Shown here: positions 7,527-16,404 of the stretch, in pieces
Layout: each line of letters starts with the position of its first letter
How positions within the stretch are numbered: position 1 is the first letter of the stretch
Assembly: GCA_943359495.1 (NCBI GenBank)
Contig: CALRHY010000003.1
Location: forward strand, 1 to 21,810
Reading direction: 5' to 3'
Source of the DNA: Candidatus Uhrbacteria bacterium RIFOXYB12_FULL_58_10
Lineage (GTDB): Bacteria; Patescibacteriota; Patescibacteriia; 2-12-FULL-57-11
Length of the DNA: 21,810 nt
The notes under the pieces: generated by a model
Database searches by the model: none
The model's input: only the letters and a program-made list of their open reading frames with translations
Told to the model about the DNA's origin: nothing
Translations under genes and position numbers: made by a program

Positions 7527-7555
7527 ATTCTAGCAGAAAAATGCGGTTTTGTCAA
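7527..7555 (-). promoter_or_regulatory. Near-consensus sigma70 promoter
   Basis: Perfect TTGACA (7555-7550) and TAGAAT (7532-7527) with an optimal 17-bp spacer, followed by an AT-rich leader of about 25 nt to the ATG at 7495. One of the two best promoters in the window. Confidence 0.85.
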
Positions 7556-7607
7556 GTTTTACTGGCAAAAATTCTCATTCTTCCTTCACCGTGCTACGAT
7601 GCCGCAC

Positions 7608-8567
7608 ATGAACGCCACGCAATGGAACCAACTCATTTTAGCCAACGAACCCCTCTCCGGGGCGTTTTTGCAATCTTCGGAATGGGCGGATTTCCAGGAA
7701 GCGGCCGGCGCGCACGTCTTGCGCTACCAGGATGGCGAGACGTGCCTCGCGAACGTTATTCTTCGTCCCCTCCCCTTTGGGCGGACCGCTGCCGCAATCA
7801 TGCGCGGCCCCCTCTTTTCTGGTTCACAAAACAATGTGGACGATCTCCTTTCTGCAATCAAAAAAACTGGTGCAATCACCCTACAGATAGATCCGCTGAC
7901 CGCGACCGCACCAACCGGAGCAAAACCTTTTCATGCACGCTCGCCGCAAACCACGCTCTTGCTCGATCTCCATCAAACAGAAGAAGAGCTCCTTGCCGCC
8001 ATGCACGAAAAAACGCGCTACAACATCCGCTATGCGCAGCGTGCTGGAGTAACTGTACGTCGTGGTGGAGCAGAACTTTTTTCAGAACTGTGGACACTGC
8101 TCGAAGCCGCCGCAACACGCGACCGCTTTCGCACCCACCCAAAACACTATTATGAAACCATGGTACGCGTCTTGGCTGGCGACCCGACAGAGCAACAGCA
8201 CACAACAGCGCAGATCCTCCTTGCTGAGTACCAAGGCAGCCCGGTCGCTGGGATGATTCTTTTGACCTTTGGAAAAACAGCAACCTATCTCCACGGCGGA
8301 TCCGCCAACGAACACCGCAATGTGATGGCACCGCACTTGCTCCAATGGGAAGGCATCCGCGTGGCAAAAAGCTTGGGCTATCATACGTATGACTTTTGGG
8401 GCATTGCGCCCGAGGGAGCCACAACGCATCCGCTCGCTGGCGTCACCCGCTTCAAACGCGGTTTCGGTGGCACCACCTGGAGCGCACCAGATTCCTGGGA
8501 ATTGCCTTTGCATCCCGCCTGGTATACCATCTATGCGCTCGTACAAAAGATGCGAGGAAGGAGATAA
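7608..8567 (+). CDS. FemABX-family aminoacyltransferase (peptidoglycan cross-bridge type)
   Basis: FemABX proteins move amino acids from charged tRNA onto the stem peptide of lipid II or other acceptors, on the cytoplasmic side of the membrane. The 319-aa protein has the tandem GNAT-like layout of the family. Marks are SGAFLQSSEWADFQE at the N-terminus, EEELLAAMHEKTRYNIRYAQ in the centre, and FWGIAPEG plus VTRFKRGFGG near the C-terminus. The helical coiled arm of larger FemA proteins is missing, as in FemX-like members. Start: ATG at 7608 (or 7599); the frame is open far upstream, but that part is antisense to the coiled-coil gene. TACGAT ends 7 nt before the ATG at 7608 and could be a -10 of a leaderless transcript. 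The substrate amino acid cannot be read from the sequence. Confidence 0.88.
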   Translation: MNATQWNQLILANEPLSGAFLQSSEWADFQEAAGAHVLRYQDGETCLANVILRPLPFGRTAAAIMRGPLFSGSQNNVDDLLSAIKKTGAITLQIDPLTATAPTGAKPFHARSPQTTLLLDLHQTEEELLAAMHEKTRYNIRYAQRAGVTVRRGGAELFSELWTLLEAAATRDRFRTHPKHYYETMVRVLAGDPTEQQHTTAQILLAEYQGSPVAGMILLTFGKTATYLHGGSANEHRNVMAPHLLQWEGIRVAKSLGYHTYDFWGIAPEGATTHPLAGVTRFKRGFGGTTWSAPDSWELPLHPAWYTIYALVQKMRGRR

Positions 8568-8584
8568 AAACAAAACACAAAACG

Positions 8585-8646
8585 CGTAACGCGAATCCTG
8601 TCGATATCGGCGTTTCGCATTACGAGTTTCGAGTTTCGCATCACTC
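8585..8646. repeat. Imperfect palindrome with GTTTCG iterations
   Basis: CGTAACGCGAA (8585-8595) and TTCGCATTACG (8614-8624) form an 11-bp inverted repeat with one mismatch, followed by CGAGTTTCGAGTTTCGCAT. It fills the gap between the FemX-like gene and the tRNA and looks like an intergenic repeat remnant. Confidence 0.5.
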
Positions 8647-8723
8647 GCGCCCATAGCTCAGCTGGATAGAGCGCTTCCCTCCGAAGGAAGAGGTCAGACG
8701 TTCGAATCGTCTTGGGCGCACCA
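8647..8723 (+). tRNA. tRNA-Arg (anticodon CCG)
   Basis: Complete cloverleaf: acceptor GCGCCCA (8647-8653) pairs with TGGGCGC (8713-8719). The anticodon arm is CTTCC-CTCCGAA-GGAAG, which gives anticodon CCG and reads CGG. The T arm carries TTCGAAT. Discriminator A at 8720 and an encoded CCA at 8721-8723. Confidence 0.97.
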
Positions 8724-8724
8724 C

Positions 8725-8757
8725 AAAAAATCCCTCCATAGATTGGAGGGATTTTTT
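8725..8757. terminator. Bidirectional terminator after tRNA-Arg
   Basis: AAAAAATCCCTCCA pairs with TGGAGGGATTTTTT around a short loop. It serves the tRNA on the plus strand and the convergent glycan cluster end (stop at 8783) on the minus strand. Confidence 0.9.
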
Positions 8758-8782
8758 GTAGCCTTCTTTATAGTCACTTCGA

Positions 8783-10762
8783 TTATTTCAACACCACACC
8801 TTTACCTCGTCCCAATGGATCACCAATGAGAGAGGTATCGACGGGATCTTCGCTGCGCAAGATATGTGCGCCAACAACACTGTCTGTGGCGTCAAAATGT
8901 GCAACATCAGTCAAAGGCAAGATGTTGCCAATGGCTGCAGTGCTCGGAGTGAGGCCAATTTCAAAATCCACGGTCGCCGTCTGCACGTCGACCGGCAATT
9001 TGTTTAATGTCCAAGTGACGTTTCGTGTCTTCTCGTCAAACGCCACTGTGCCAGCACTCACATCCTGTTTTCCTGTGAAGCGGACATTCTCTGGGAGTGT
9101 CGTCTGCAACGAAAGATCGCGGAGTTCGTGCAGGCCATTCTCGATCGTCCAGAAAATGCGGTAGGTGGTTTCTGCTCCAGCCTTTGGTGGCAGCGGGCCA
9201 GTGCCGACTGTTATTTCATCATCGTTGTAATAGCGCGAGGATGCGGTGAAACGAGCGTCGGATAAGACGGGGAAATGGAGTACAGCGGATTGGACAAGGC
9301 GGTCTTTTTTTGCACCATTTACCTTCCCGACCGTGCCAGCCAGCCACAATTCGACGCCGTATTCTTTGGCCGCAGGGACGGTTGGCTTGGGGGCGATGCG
9401 AACCGTGACATCAATCGTTCCTTCATCACCCGGCGCAAGCTGTGCCAGGGCAGGAATCTCTTTTTTCGTCCAGGTGATAATGCTGGTCGACGTGGTAAAC
9501 ACGCCATGCGCCGAATCGGTGATGCTCAACGCATCAAACACCGGTGAGAGGACTGTGGCTGATTTTCCCGCCGGCGTGCCGACGAGATGTGCGACCAAAA
9601 CGACATCTTGGAGCTGTGCTTCGCTGCGATTGGCGTAAGAAAAAGTGGTATGTAAGGTGTCACCAAAATTCACAGCGGTCGCTTCTGCGCTCCCATTCAC
9701 CATTTCGGAAAGGACAAGATCTCCGCCAATGACAGAGACAGAGGTGCTCACCGAGGACTGCGCCACAAAGGCAGACCCGGGAGTAGCAAAGCCAAGATCT
9801 CCGACAAAGGACAGCAGGCCTTTTGTTTCTGAGGAAAATGTACCGGCTAAAGAAATCGTCCCCGAAGCGGCCGTACCAAACGAGCCAAGCTTCCAAAAAA
9901 GTGGACCTTCGGATGGTGGCGGTGTGGCCTTACTGACCACAAATCCCGGCGGCAGCGTCGCGCGAAATGCAGCGTCCATTCCGGTAAAGGATCCGGTATT
10001 CTCGTAGGAAAATGAGACCGTCACCGGCTCGCCTGGCAAAACGCGTTCTGTCGAACTGGCACTCATAGCAATCAGTGAACCAGAGACAGGTACTGCCGCA
10101 GAGGCGACGCTTTGAAATGGCGAATGAAAATTCACTGGTACATAGGTCGCAAACGCCTGGAACGCGAGTAAGTTCCCCGGCGCACCAACAACCGTCCCAA
10201 GCAACTTGATCTCGCCACTGCCTCCGGCGGGCACGGTACCAATTACCCAACGATGTTCCCCGACGGTTGGTGGTGTGGTGTCACGAAGCACGAAACCTGA
10301 CGGTATACTCGCACTAATTTCTAAACTCTCCAGAGCAACTGTTTTTTCTGCGACGTAATGGATACGAACCATCAACTCCTCGCCGCTCTTTGCGTTGTCT
10401 GGAACCTCAAATGAAAGGGTGACGTCTTGCGCCGACACTTTTCCGTATGGTTGAAAGACAAAAAAACCAGCCCAGGCAACAGTCGCCAACAAGCCAAAAA
10501 AAACAGTCAGCCCAATCAAGACGTTGCGGACGCGATGCGAACGGACACGTTCCAAGTGTGTGAGATCTGGCAACGCTCCATTCTCATCGCTATAGAGTGA
10601 GCGTACTTCCTGTTCCAAAACCATCTCGCGTGGTGTCGGGATGTGTTGCTTGCCTTTTCCTTTTTTCGCAACAGGCTCCAACTCGCTCTGCACATGCTCC
10701 GGTGGCAAAGGCGGCGGTGTCAGTGCGTGCGGCTGTTGTTTCTTTTTTTTCCAAGTACGCAT
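8783..10762 (-). CDS. Single-pass membrane protein with DUF11/Ig-like extracytoplasmic repeats
   Basis: 659 aa, function unknown. The N-terminal 79 residues are cytoplasmic and basic with a Pro-rich stretch. One membrane span lies at about 80-103 (VLIGLTVFFGLLATVAWAG). The rest is outside: about four beta-sandwich repeats of DUF11/CARDB character, marked by ATLPPGFVV, IPSGFVLR, TTLPENVRF and W.LG...P....G phrases. Such repeats usually serve as spacers or protein-binding surfaces. The gene is last in the minus-strand glycan cluster, 168 nt after the DUF4012 gene, with a palindromic element in the gap. A -10-like TATAAG at 10786-10781 could give it an additional promoter. A bidirectional terminator follows. 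Confidence 0.85.
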   Translation of the reverse strand: MRTWKKKKQQPHALTPPPLPPEHVQSELEPVAKKGKGKQHIPTPREMVLEQEVRSLYSDENGALPDLTHLERVRSHRVRNVLIGLTVFFGLLATVAWAGFFVFQPYGKVSAQDVTLSFEVPDNAKSGEELMVRIHYVAEKTVALESLEISASIPSGFVLRDTTPPTVGEHRWVIGTVPAGGSGEIKLLGTVVGAPGNLLAFQAFATYVPVNFHSPFQSVASAAVPVSGSLIAMSASSTERVLPGEPVTVSFSYENTGSFTGMDAAFRATLPPGFVVSKATPPPSEGPLFWKLGSFGTAASGTISLAGTFSSETKGLLSFVGDLGFATPGSAFVAQSSVSTSVSVIGGDLVLSEMVNGSAEATAVNFGDTLHTTFSYANRSEAQLQDVVLVAHLVGTPAGKSATVLSPVFDALSITDSAHGVFTTSTSIITWTKKEIPALAQLAPGDEGTIDVTVRIAPKPTVPAAKEYGVELWLAGTVGKVNGAKKDRLVQSAVLHFPVLSDARFTASSRYYNDDEITVGTGPLPPKAGAETTYRIFWTIENGLHELRDLSLQTTLPENVRFTGKQDVSAGTVAFDEKTRNVTWTLNKLPVDVQTATVDFEIGLTPSTAAIGNILPLTDVAHFDATDSVVGAHILRSEDPVDTSLIGDPLGRGKGVVLK

Positions 10763-10850
10763 GATGGGTGTCTTTCATTCCTTATAGGTCGTCCGATATG
10801 GGTTTGGGTGCTGTCTCGCCTGTTTGAGCGATCTTTACCTACCACCATTT

Positions 10851-10924
10851 CCATCCCCTTGCAGAAGGGGATCCACGATGCCGACGATCCGACCCTTGGG
10901 TCCCCGCCTTCGCGGGGATGGGAG
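10851..10924. repeat. Palindromic GC-rich hairpin element
   Basis: Two hairpins, CCCCTTGCAGAAGGGG and CCCCGCCTTCGCGGGG, flank a short centre. The outer ends CCATCCCC and GGGGATGG are inverted repeats. It starts 6 nt beyond the DUF4012 stop codon. The layout is that of a REP-type intergenic palindrome; it may also act as a terminator or mRNA-stabilising element between the two membrane-protein genes. Confidence 0.6.
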
Positions 10925-10930
10925 GAACCC

Positions 10931-13858
10931 TTATCGAAACACGGCTGCGTACAACCGATCTCTATTCAGGAACGACGGTGTCCCAGTATCCGCAATTGCA
11001 TCAGGCGAACGCCAGACGGTTTCCCAGGCACCTGGAGCTGACAGTGCAGCAGAAAGTGAAAGGTGCGATCCTGGCTGCCGTTCTACCAAGAAACGGTAGG
11101 AAAACACATCACTGCCGATCAACGTTGCGATATGCGCGTTAGTTTGCGATGCCACCCGAACACCAGACGTGTAGACAAACTGGACAGTTGCTTCGCCACC
11201 CGCAGGAAGAGAAAGCCAATGGCCAAAAACCGTCCGTCCATTTTCTTGCCATGTCATCGTTTCATTCGCAGCAATCGAAGCACTTTCAAACGAGGTGGTC
11301 AGCAATGGATCTTGAGACAAACCTTCCCCAGCAGCCGGAGTAGCCGGTGCCTCACCAAAATCTCCCGTTGCCCGCACCAATATGCTCCCTGGCGCAACAT
11401 AGAGACGCACATAATCTTGGTACCGTTTTCCTGAGAACGAATCGCTTGAGACACCCTTGTGTGTGTAGTGGAGCGTCAGTGTGTGAGTGACTGTGCCATC
11501 ATCAGCAATAGAGGTGACGACTGTGCCCGTCTTTTCTATGACACTGTCTGTTTTTCCACCGCCGATATTCGTATCCACCACCATCAGAGCATCGCCGCCA
11601 TCTGCAGAAAGCGCGCCATTCCAACCGGACTGTGCAGCAATACGTTCGACGTTTTCATCAAAAAAATGCATCTGCAATGTTTTGTCCTGCAACATGCTGG
11701 CAAAAAGATCTCCTGCAGCAACGATTTTTTCCGCAGGCAATGACTGTATGCGTTCGAGAACGACTTCGAGCAAATCGCCAATAAATTGCTTTGGTGTATT
11801 GGCCGCGCGGTCGTAGTCGGTTTCCACGATCTGCTGCGTTTCACGAATGACGTTTTCCGCGGTCATGGTGCGATAGTAGGCCGGCATGGAAATCGGGCCA
11901 GTCAACGTGAGAAGTGCTGGCAGCACGTCTGAGGTAATCGCAATCACGCCATCCACAGATGGACCGCCGCCTTTTTGATAGAACCACGCCAATTTCTCAG
12001 CGCTGGTCGGAAAATCCGGAAACCAATTTGCATCCTGCATTTCCCAACGCGCCGCGATCTGACGCATTGGGGTGGGAGGCAAGAGCTGCGCACGCAAACT
12101 CCCCTGCTGGTCATAGACACCGCCCTTCGGAACGCGAATATCCGTGATCAATCCTTTATCAACCGTGACCTCGGCAATGCTGCCAATAAAGCCGCCGGTC
12201 GGACGCAACTCACTGGCGTTTTGGAACACCACAAGATAGCGCGATTGACTGTCACGCCCCAAAATCGTTGCCAGTGCATCGGCTTTTTCAGGAAACCCAT
12301 CGAGGGTCTGACGCACAAAATGCAACCCATCTTTGAGCGTCAGCAATTGTTCCCGTACTTCTTTCGGCATTGTCTCCAGGTCCAACGCGGCCAAGGAGGT
12401 GTCTGCCGCAATAAGATCCGGCTGGACATCTGCGACCGCAGTCACCAACGCTGAAAGAACAATCAAAGGATTCTGGTTTTGTGTAGCAAGTGCCGGTGAG
12501 AGGCGTGCACCAGCTTGAGACAGTGCATCTGCAGCAGCGAGCAACCGATCGACCGCTTGGACGGTTTGTCCGACCCCTGGCAATGCCGCAGCAAGCGAAC
12601 GCAAACCGCCAACCGACTGGTCGAGCGTTGATCGCGCTTCACCAAAAGAGGCAGAAGCAGAAGAAAAAGAAGAGGCGGTCCCCACCACATCGCGAGCAAC
12701 TGCCGTGTGCCCAGCAGCCACCAACGCCGCAACACCTTCTTTGCTTGACGAAAGAATGGCCGCTTTCACACCCTCACCTTTTGCAGCCAACGAAACCGCG
12801 CCAAGCGGCGTCAAAATCACCGTTGCGAGCAACACAGCAAATGCGCCCGCCGACCGCCAAGGCTGCGACGGGCTGCGCAAGATGTCGAGGATGTGTTCTG
12901 GAATACGCTCCAACCGTTCAATCAGAGTTTCCTTACGGATGACTGGTGAGATCAGCTCTACCACTTCCGCATCAATACTATTCATCTCTTCCGCTACCGC
13001 AACCAAAGAAACAGCAGCAACCATTGGTGGTGCGGGCGGTGGCGTCATCAGCCAATCAACAACCGGGAGATTTTTCGGGACACCGGATGCCCAGCCGACT
13101 GTTTTTGGGACGACTGCATACTGTGGCACAGGAAGCACCTCTTCCACATACGCACCAAACCCCATGTGTGACGGTAACGCGCCAATGACTGCACGCATCG
13201 GTGCGGATACGCCGTCCATCGTCGACAGTGTTCCAACAACAACTTCTTTCCCCACCCCAACAACACCGCCCGGAACCGCGCGATGCAAACGGACACGTTC
13301 TTCAAGCGCAGGCATAGAGAATTCCGCGCCTTGTCGTCCCACAAAATGCTGCATCTCTGGAAGTTCTGCTGGACGAAACAACGGCGCGCGGCGGCGTGCT
13401 CGGCCAACAGGTGCAGCTCTTTCTTCTTGCTGCAAGGAAAGAAGGTGAGTTGAAGACGGCGCGGGAACTGCAGTCAACGTAACAAGTGTTTTCCGTGCCG
13501 CATCGGCTGGTTGTGCACGTAATGCTAGAAGATACGGTGCCGGGTCAAATACGCGTGGTGCTGCGGCAGGTGTTAACGGACGGACTGCAATAGTCTCTTG
13601 TGCTTCTTGGCGCGCCGCCGAAAGCAAAGGAATCAGCACCGGAGAAACCGGTGCAGCAACCGACGTCATGGTGTGGATGCGGCGTCCGCAGGTTGCACAG
13701 GGAATGTCTTGCAAGACCGAGCGTGTCAGCAAACGAATGGTGTGATCAATCTCCGGTACGAAAAAAAATGACGCCACGGTTCGAGCGCGTGTTGCGCCTG
13801 TCCGCGTCACTTTTTTTTGCACCGCAGCGCGGCTTGTTTGCTTCCTCCGTTTTTCCAT
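10931..13858 (-). CDS. DUF4012 domain membrane protein
   Basis: 975 aa. Residues 1-334 are a long cytoplasmic part, Ala/Pro/Arg-rich and low in complexity, with a CATC pair at 54-57. One membrane span is at about 335-357 (AFAVLLATVILTPLGAVSL). Residues 360-535 are helical. Residues about 540-790 are the DUF4012 core: NASELRPTGGFIGS (547-560), DANWFPDFPTSAEK (609-622) and VDGVIAITSDVL (635-646). The C-terminal 180 residues are beta-rich. DUF4012 proteins recur beside polysaccharide genes in CPR and Actinobacteria, but no activity is known to me. The gene starts 11 nt after the stop of a GT4 gene, so the two are probably co-transcribed. The VDGV phrase weakly recalls LytR-CpsA-Psr ligases; that is only a hypothesis. 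Confidence 0.88.
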   Translation of the reverse strand: MEKRRKQTSRAAVQKKVTRTGATRARTVASFFFVPEIDHTIRLLTRSVLQDIPCATCGRRIHTMTSVAAPVSPVLIPLLSAARQEAQETIAVRPLTPAAAPRVFDPAPYLLALRAQPADAARKTLVTLTAVPAPSSTHLLSLQQEERAAPVGRARRRAPLFRPAELPEMQHFVGRQGAEFSMPALEERVRLHRAVPGGVVGVGKEVVVGTLSTMDGVSAPMRAVIGALPSHMGFGAYVEEVLPVPQYAVVPKTVGWASGVPKNLPVVDWLMTPPPAPPMVAAVSLVAVAEEMNSIDAEVVELISPVIRKETLIERLERIPEHILDILRSPSQPWRSAGAFAVLLATVILTPLGAVSLAAKGEGVKAAILSSSKEGVAALVAAGHTAVARDVVGTASSFSSASASFGEARSTLDQSVGGLRSLAAALPGVGQTVQAVDRLLAAADALSQAGARLSPALATQNQNPLIVLSALVTAVADVQPDLIAADTSLAALDLETMPKEVREQLLTLKDGLHFVRQTLDGFPEKADALATILGRDSQSRYLVVFQNASELRPTGGFIGSIAEVTVDKGLITDIRVPKGGVYDQQGSLRAQLLPPTPMRQIAARWEMQDANWFPDFPTSAEKLAWFYQKGGGPSVDGVIAITSDVLPALLTLTGPISMPAYYRTMTAENVIRETQQIVETDYDRAANTPKQFIGDLLEVVLERIQSLPAEKIVAAGDLFASMLQDKTLQMHFFDENVERIAAQSGWNGALSADGGDALMVVDTNIGGGKTDSVIEKTGTVVTSIADDGTVTHTLTLHYTHKGVSSDSFSGKRYQDYVRLYVAPGSILVRATGDFGEAPATPAAGEGLSQDPLLTTSFESASIAANETMTWQENGRTVFGHWLSLPAGGEATVQFVYTSGVRVASQTNAHIATLIGSDVFSYRFLVERQPGSHLSLSAALSAPGAWETVWRSPDAIADTGTPSFLNRDRLYAAVFR

Positions 13859-13869
13859 AGACGTCTCGC

Positions 13870-14988
13870 TTATCCGATTGCTTCACGATACGCCATCCGC
13901 GTTTTTTCTGCAGCATCTTCCCAACGCCAACTACTTGCCTGGACGAGTCCTACGACACGCAGATGTTCCTGTTCCTTACAGTTCTCAAACATGCGACCCA
14001 GCGTCTCTGCCATTGCTTCGACGTGACGTGGATCGACGTAGGAGGCAGCGTCACCCAGGACTTCGGGAAACGATCCGCCATTGCTCGCAACCACTGGCAC
14101 ACCAAGACGCATGGCCTCAAGCGGTGGCAGGCCGAATCCTTCCTCAAACGATGGTGCAAAGTACACCGTCGCCCCGCGATACAATGCCGCTGCAGTCGCA
14201 TCGTCCGGCGATGGGACAAACACCACTCCCCGATCATTCCCCCCAGCTGCGGCCTCAGTACGCAGACGGCGGAAAAACCAATCATCATGTCCAGCGACAA
14301 CGTACGTGACGTCCGGACGTTCTTTTCGCACACGGGCAAATGCAGCCAAGGCTCCTTCCAGATTTTTGTGCGGATACGCATTCCCGAGCGTCAATGCATA
14401 CTTTCCAAAGACACCAAGACGCTCGAGCGTTTTCTCGACAAACGTCTGGTCAACATCAGGAAGCGCGACCGTTCCTTCACCAGTGATGCGAATGCGGTCT
14501 GCAGCAAACGGGAATCGCTCTGCGACCGCGTCGCGGACAAACGTGGTTGGTACAAGAATCAGTCTCGCCTTACGAACTGCGTGATGAAGGACGAACTCGA
14601 ATGCTAAGCGTTTTGCCTTGTATGCAACCGGCCCCAAGGTTGTCGCGCGGGCTGACGGATAGCCGAACTGGATCAGGTCATGGATCGTCACCACAAACGG
14701 TTGTGGCGAGCGAAACGGGACATTCCAATGTGTCCAATGGACGAGATCTGCCTTTGTACTTCGTGCAATTCCTGGCATTTCCAGCTGTTCGCGGATTCCG
14801 TACCAAGGAATAGCAGCCACTCTTTCTGAAATTCCTTTTCCAACAATCCTCCCTTTCCCCTTCTCGCCGACCAAAAGAACAAACTCGTCTCCGGATCCCC
14901 CGGCCGCGAGTGCGCGGACCAACGATTCGGTGTATCGTCCCAGTCCGCCCGGTGTCCCAACAAATCGCGCATCGATTGCTATCCGCAT
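13870..14988 (-). CDS. GT4-family glycosyltransferase (third in cluster)
   Basis: Transfers a sugar from a nucleotide-sugar donor to a growing lipid-linked glycan at the inner membrane face. 372 aa from the ATG at 14988 (MRIAIDARFVGTPGGLGRYT), the typical GT4 N-terminus with a glycine loop. The retaining GT-B signature EX7E is at E283-E291 (EEGFGLPPLEA), and LGNAYPHKNL marks the C-terminal Rossmann domain. The frame is open to 15090, but the conserved start and the TATAAT directly upstream fix 14988. It is followed after 11 nt by the DUF4012 gene. It is separated from the GT gene before it by 337 nt holding a palindromic element. Sugar specificity cannot be inferred. Confidence 0.93.
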   Translation of the reverse strand: MRIAIDARFVGTPGGLGRYTESLVRALAAGGSGDEFVLLVGEKGKGRIVGKGISERVAAIPWYGIREQLEMPGIARSTKADLVHWTHWNVPFRSPQPFVVTIHDLIQFGYPSARATTLGPVAYKAKRLAFEFVLHHAVRKARLILVPTTFVRDAVAERFPFAADRIRITGEGTVALPDVDQTFVEKTLERLGVFGKYALTLGNAYPHKNLEGALAAFARVRKERPDVTYVVAGHDDWFFRRLRTEAAAGGNDRGVVFVPSPDDATAAALYRGATVYFAPSFEEGFGLPPLEAMRLGVPVVASNGGSFPEVLGDAASYVDPRHVEAMAETLGRMFENCKEQEHLRVVGLVQASSWRWEDAAEKTRMAYREAIG

Positions 14989-14994
14989 GACAGT

Positions 14995-15000
14995 ATTATA
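14995..15000 (-). promoter_or_regulatory. Perfect -10 box 6 nt before a start codon
   Basis: TATAAT (15000-14995) is followed by six bases and then the ATG at 14988. Transcription from it would begin at or next to the A of the ATG, giving a leaderless message for the GT gene. No convincing -35 is seen. Confidence 0.5.
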
Positions 15001-15081
15001 GCGGAAAAAAGAGTGGGGTGGAATGGAAAAACCCAAAAATAAAAAAAGAAGCCCCGTCTCGCACTCGATTGTCCGCTGGCT

Positions 15082-15102
15082 CGCCGACATCGGATGTCGG
15101 CG
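15082..15102. repeat. 10-bp inverted repeat
   Basis: CGCCGACATC and GATGTCGGCG are perfect inverted arms separated by one base. It lies in the 337-nt gap before the third GT gene, close to the larger palindromic element. Role unknown. Confidence 0.5.
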
Positions 15103-15121
15103 GATAGTACGGCCACCATCC

Positions 15122-15275
15122 TGTCATTGCGAGGAGTCCGTCGGGGACGACGTGGCAATCCAGTCGGACGGATCGGACATCATCGTTGTTCCGAATCGTG
15201 GATTGCCGCGTCGCCAGACGCTCCCTCCCGTTCGAGGGTCTGAGGACCCCTCAGGGTCTCGAAGACACAATGACA
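15122..15275. repeat. MITE-like palindromic element, copy A (154 bp)
   Basis: Begins with TGTCATTGCGAGGAG and ends with CACAATGACA, imperfect terminal inverted repeats. Inner inverted repeats are GGCAATCCA (15154-15162) and TGGATTGCC (15199-15207). An extra hairpin near the right end has TTCGAG/CTCGAA and TGAGG/CCTCA arms. Related to copy B at 18982-19102. No coding capacity and no obvious target duplication. It occupies most of the gap between the second and third GT genes. Confidence 0.8.
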
Positions 15276-15325
15276 AAGAGATGTTTTTGGGTTTCGCCAA
15301 AAAGGAACGTCGGACAGTCAATACT

Positions 15326-16399
15326 CTACCCAAAAATCTCCCCCAACTTCGATGTCATCGACGTTGCAAACGTCGCCGCTCTTGCCCGCGCCCGCTCACC
15401 CAACACCCGAGCAAACCCTTCGTTTCCAAGCACCGCATCAAGACCATCGGCAATCTGCCGGACATCATACGGATCAACGAGTATCCCCGCATCGCCAACC
15501 ACTTCAGGCATCGCACTCCTGTTTCCAGTCACAATCGGCAGTCCATGGCGCATGGCATCAAGAAGCGGAATACCAAAGCCTTCGTATAAGGACGGGTAGG
15601 CAAAAACTGTTGCATCACGGAAGAGTTGCTGACGTTTTTCTGGAGAGACGTAGCCGAGAATCTGGATGCGCGATCGGTACCGACTTTTTTGTGCCGCTGC
15701 AACGACCCGAGATGCTCCAAAACCCAAACGACCAGCGAATACCAAATGTGTCTCAGAATATGTATCTGCGACCAGCTCAAATGCTTGCAAAAGCGACAAG
15801 GGATTTTTCCGATCTTCCACCGTCCCAAAAAAGAGCACGGTCTGCCGTGGTCTAGAAGCACTACTATCTCCCATCTGCCAATCAACAACTGGCGGGATCA
15901 CAATAATTTTCTTCTCTGGCGTCCCGTAGAGACTGCACAAATCCTGCTTAGTCCAACGCGATACGGCAATGATCTGGTCGGCCCGGGCCACAAGCGCACG
16001 CGGTTGGACGGCGCGATGCCATATCCGCTGTTTCAATGGATACCAATAAGGATTCCGCTCAAAAGACAGGTCGTGAACAACAAGCGTCAAATGCGTTTTC
16101 TGTTCCAGTGCAAGAAAATTCCACCCAGGAAGAAGGTACTGCTCTGTACCGACCAAACGATCAAGCAGCGGTCTTCGAAGAGTCGCGATTCCGAGATTGA
16201 CCAAACGATTTGGCAACGCACAACGGACTGCTTGATTGCGAATCGTTTCCGGCAGCGCGGCCACATTCCTGCCAGTGACCACTGGAACCGTCACCATCTC
16301 AGGGATGTGTCCAAGCCCATCCAACAGCGCGCGTGTATACGACCCAACACCGCCCGGCTCTGCATCCAATAATGACCGGACATCGACAGCAAGACGCAT
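15326..16399 (-). CDS. GT4-family glycosyltransferase (second in cluster)
   Basis: 357 aa. The N-terminus (MRLAVDVRSLLDAEPGGVGSY) carries the GT4 glycine loop. VVHDLSFERNP and GTVEDRKNP are conserved phrases of the mannosyltransferase-like branch. The EX7E signature is present as E273-x7-D281 (YEGFGIPLLDA), so the second acidic residue is Asp; this occurs in the family and need not abolish activity. It begins 5 nt after the stop of the preceding GT gene, so the two are probably translated from one mRNA. A TATAAC overlapping the upstream stop codon lies 4 nt before the ATG and could be fortuitous. It should add one sugar in the glycan assembly; donor and acceptor unknown. Confidence 0.93.
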   Translation of the reverse strand: MRLAVDVRSLLDAEPGGVGSYTRALLDGLGHIPEMVTVPVVTGRNVAALPETIRNQAVRCALPNRLVNLGIATLRRPLLDRLVGTEQYLLPGWNFLALEQKTHLTLVVHDLSFERNPYWYPLKQRIWHRAVQPRALVARADQIIAVSRWTKQDLCSLYGTPEKKIIVIPPVVDWQMGDSSASRPRQTVLFFGTVEDRKNPLSLLQAFELVADTYSETHLVFAGRLGFGASRVVAAAQKSRYRSRIQILGYVSPEKRQQLFRDATVFAYPSLYEGFGIPLLDAMRHGLPIVTGNRSAMPEVVGDAGILVDPYDVRQIADGLDAVLGNEGFARVLGERARARAATFATSMTSKLGEIFG

Positions 16400-16404
16400 A
16401 GCCG

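Noticed and set aside
7272..7607. Upstream extension of the FemX-like frame
   Set aside because: It is antisense to the coiled-coil gene and its promoter; the family N-terminus begins at 7608.
15001..15090. Upstream extension of the third GT frame
   Set aside because: It includes the TATAAT box; the conserved GT4 N-terminus begins at 14988.
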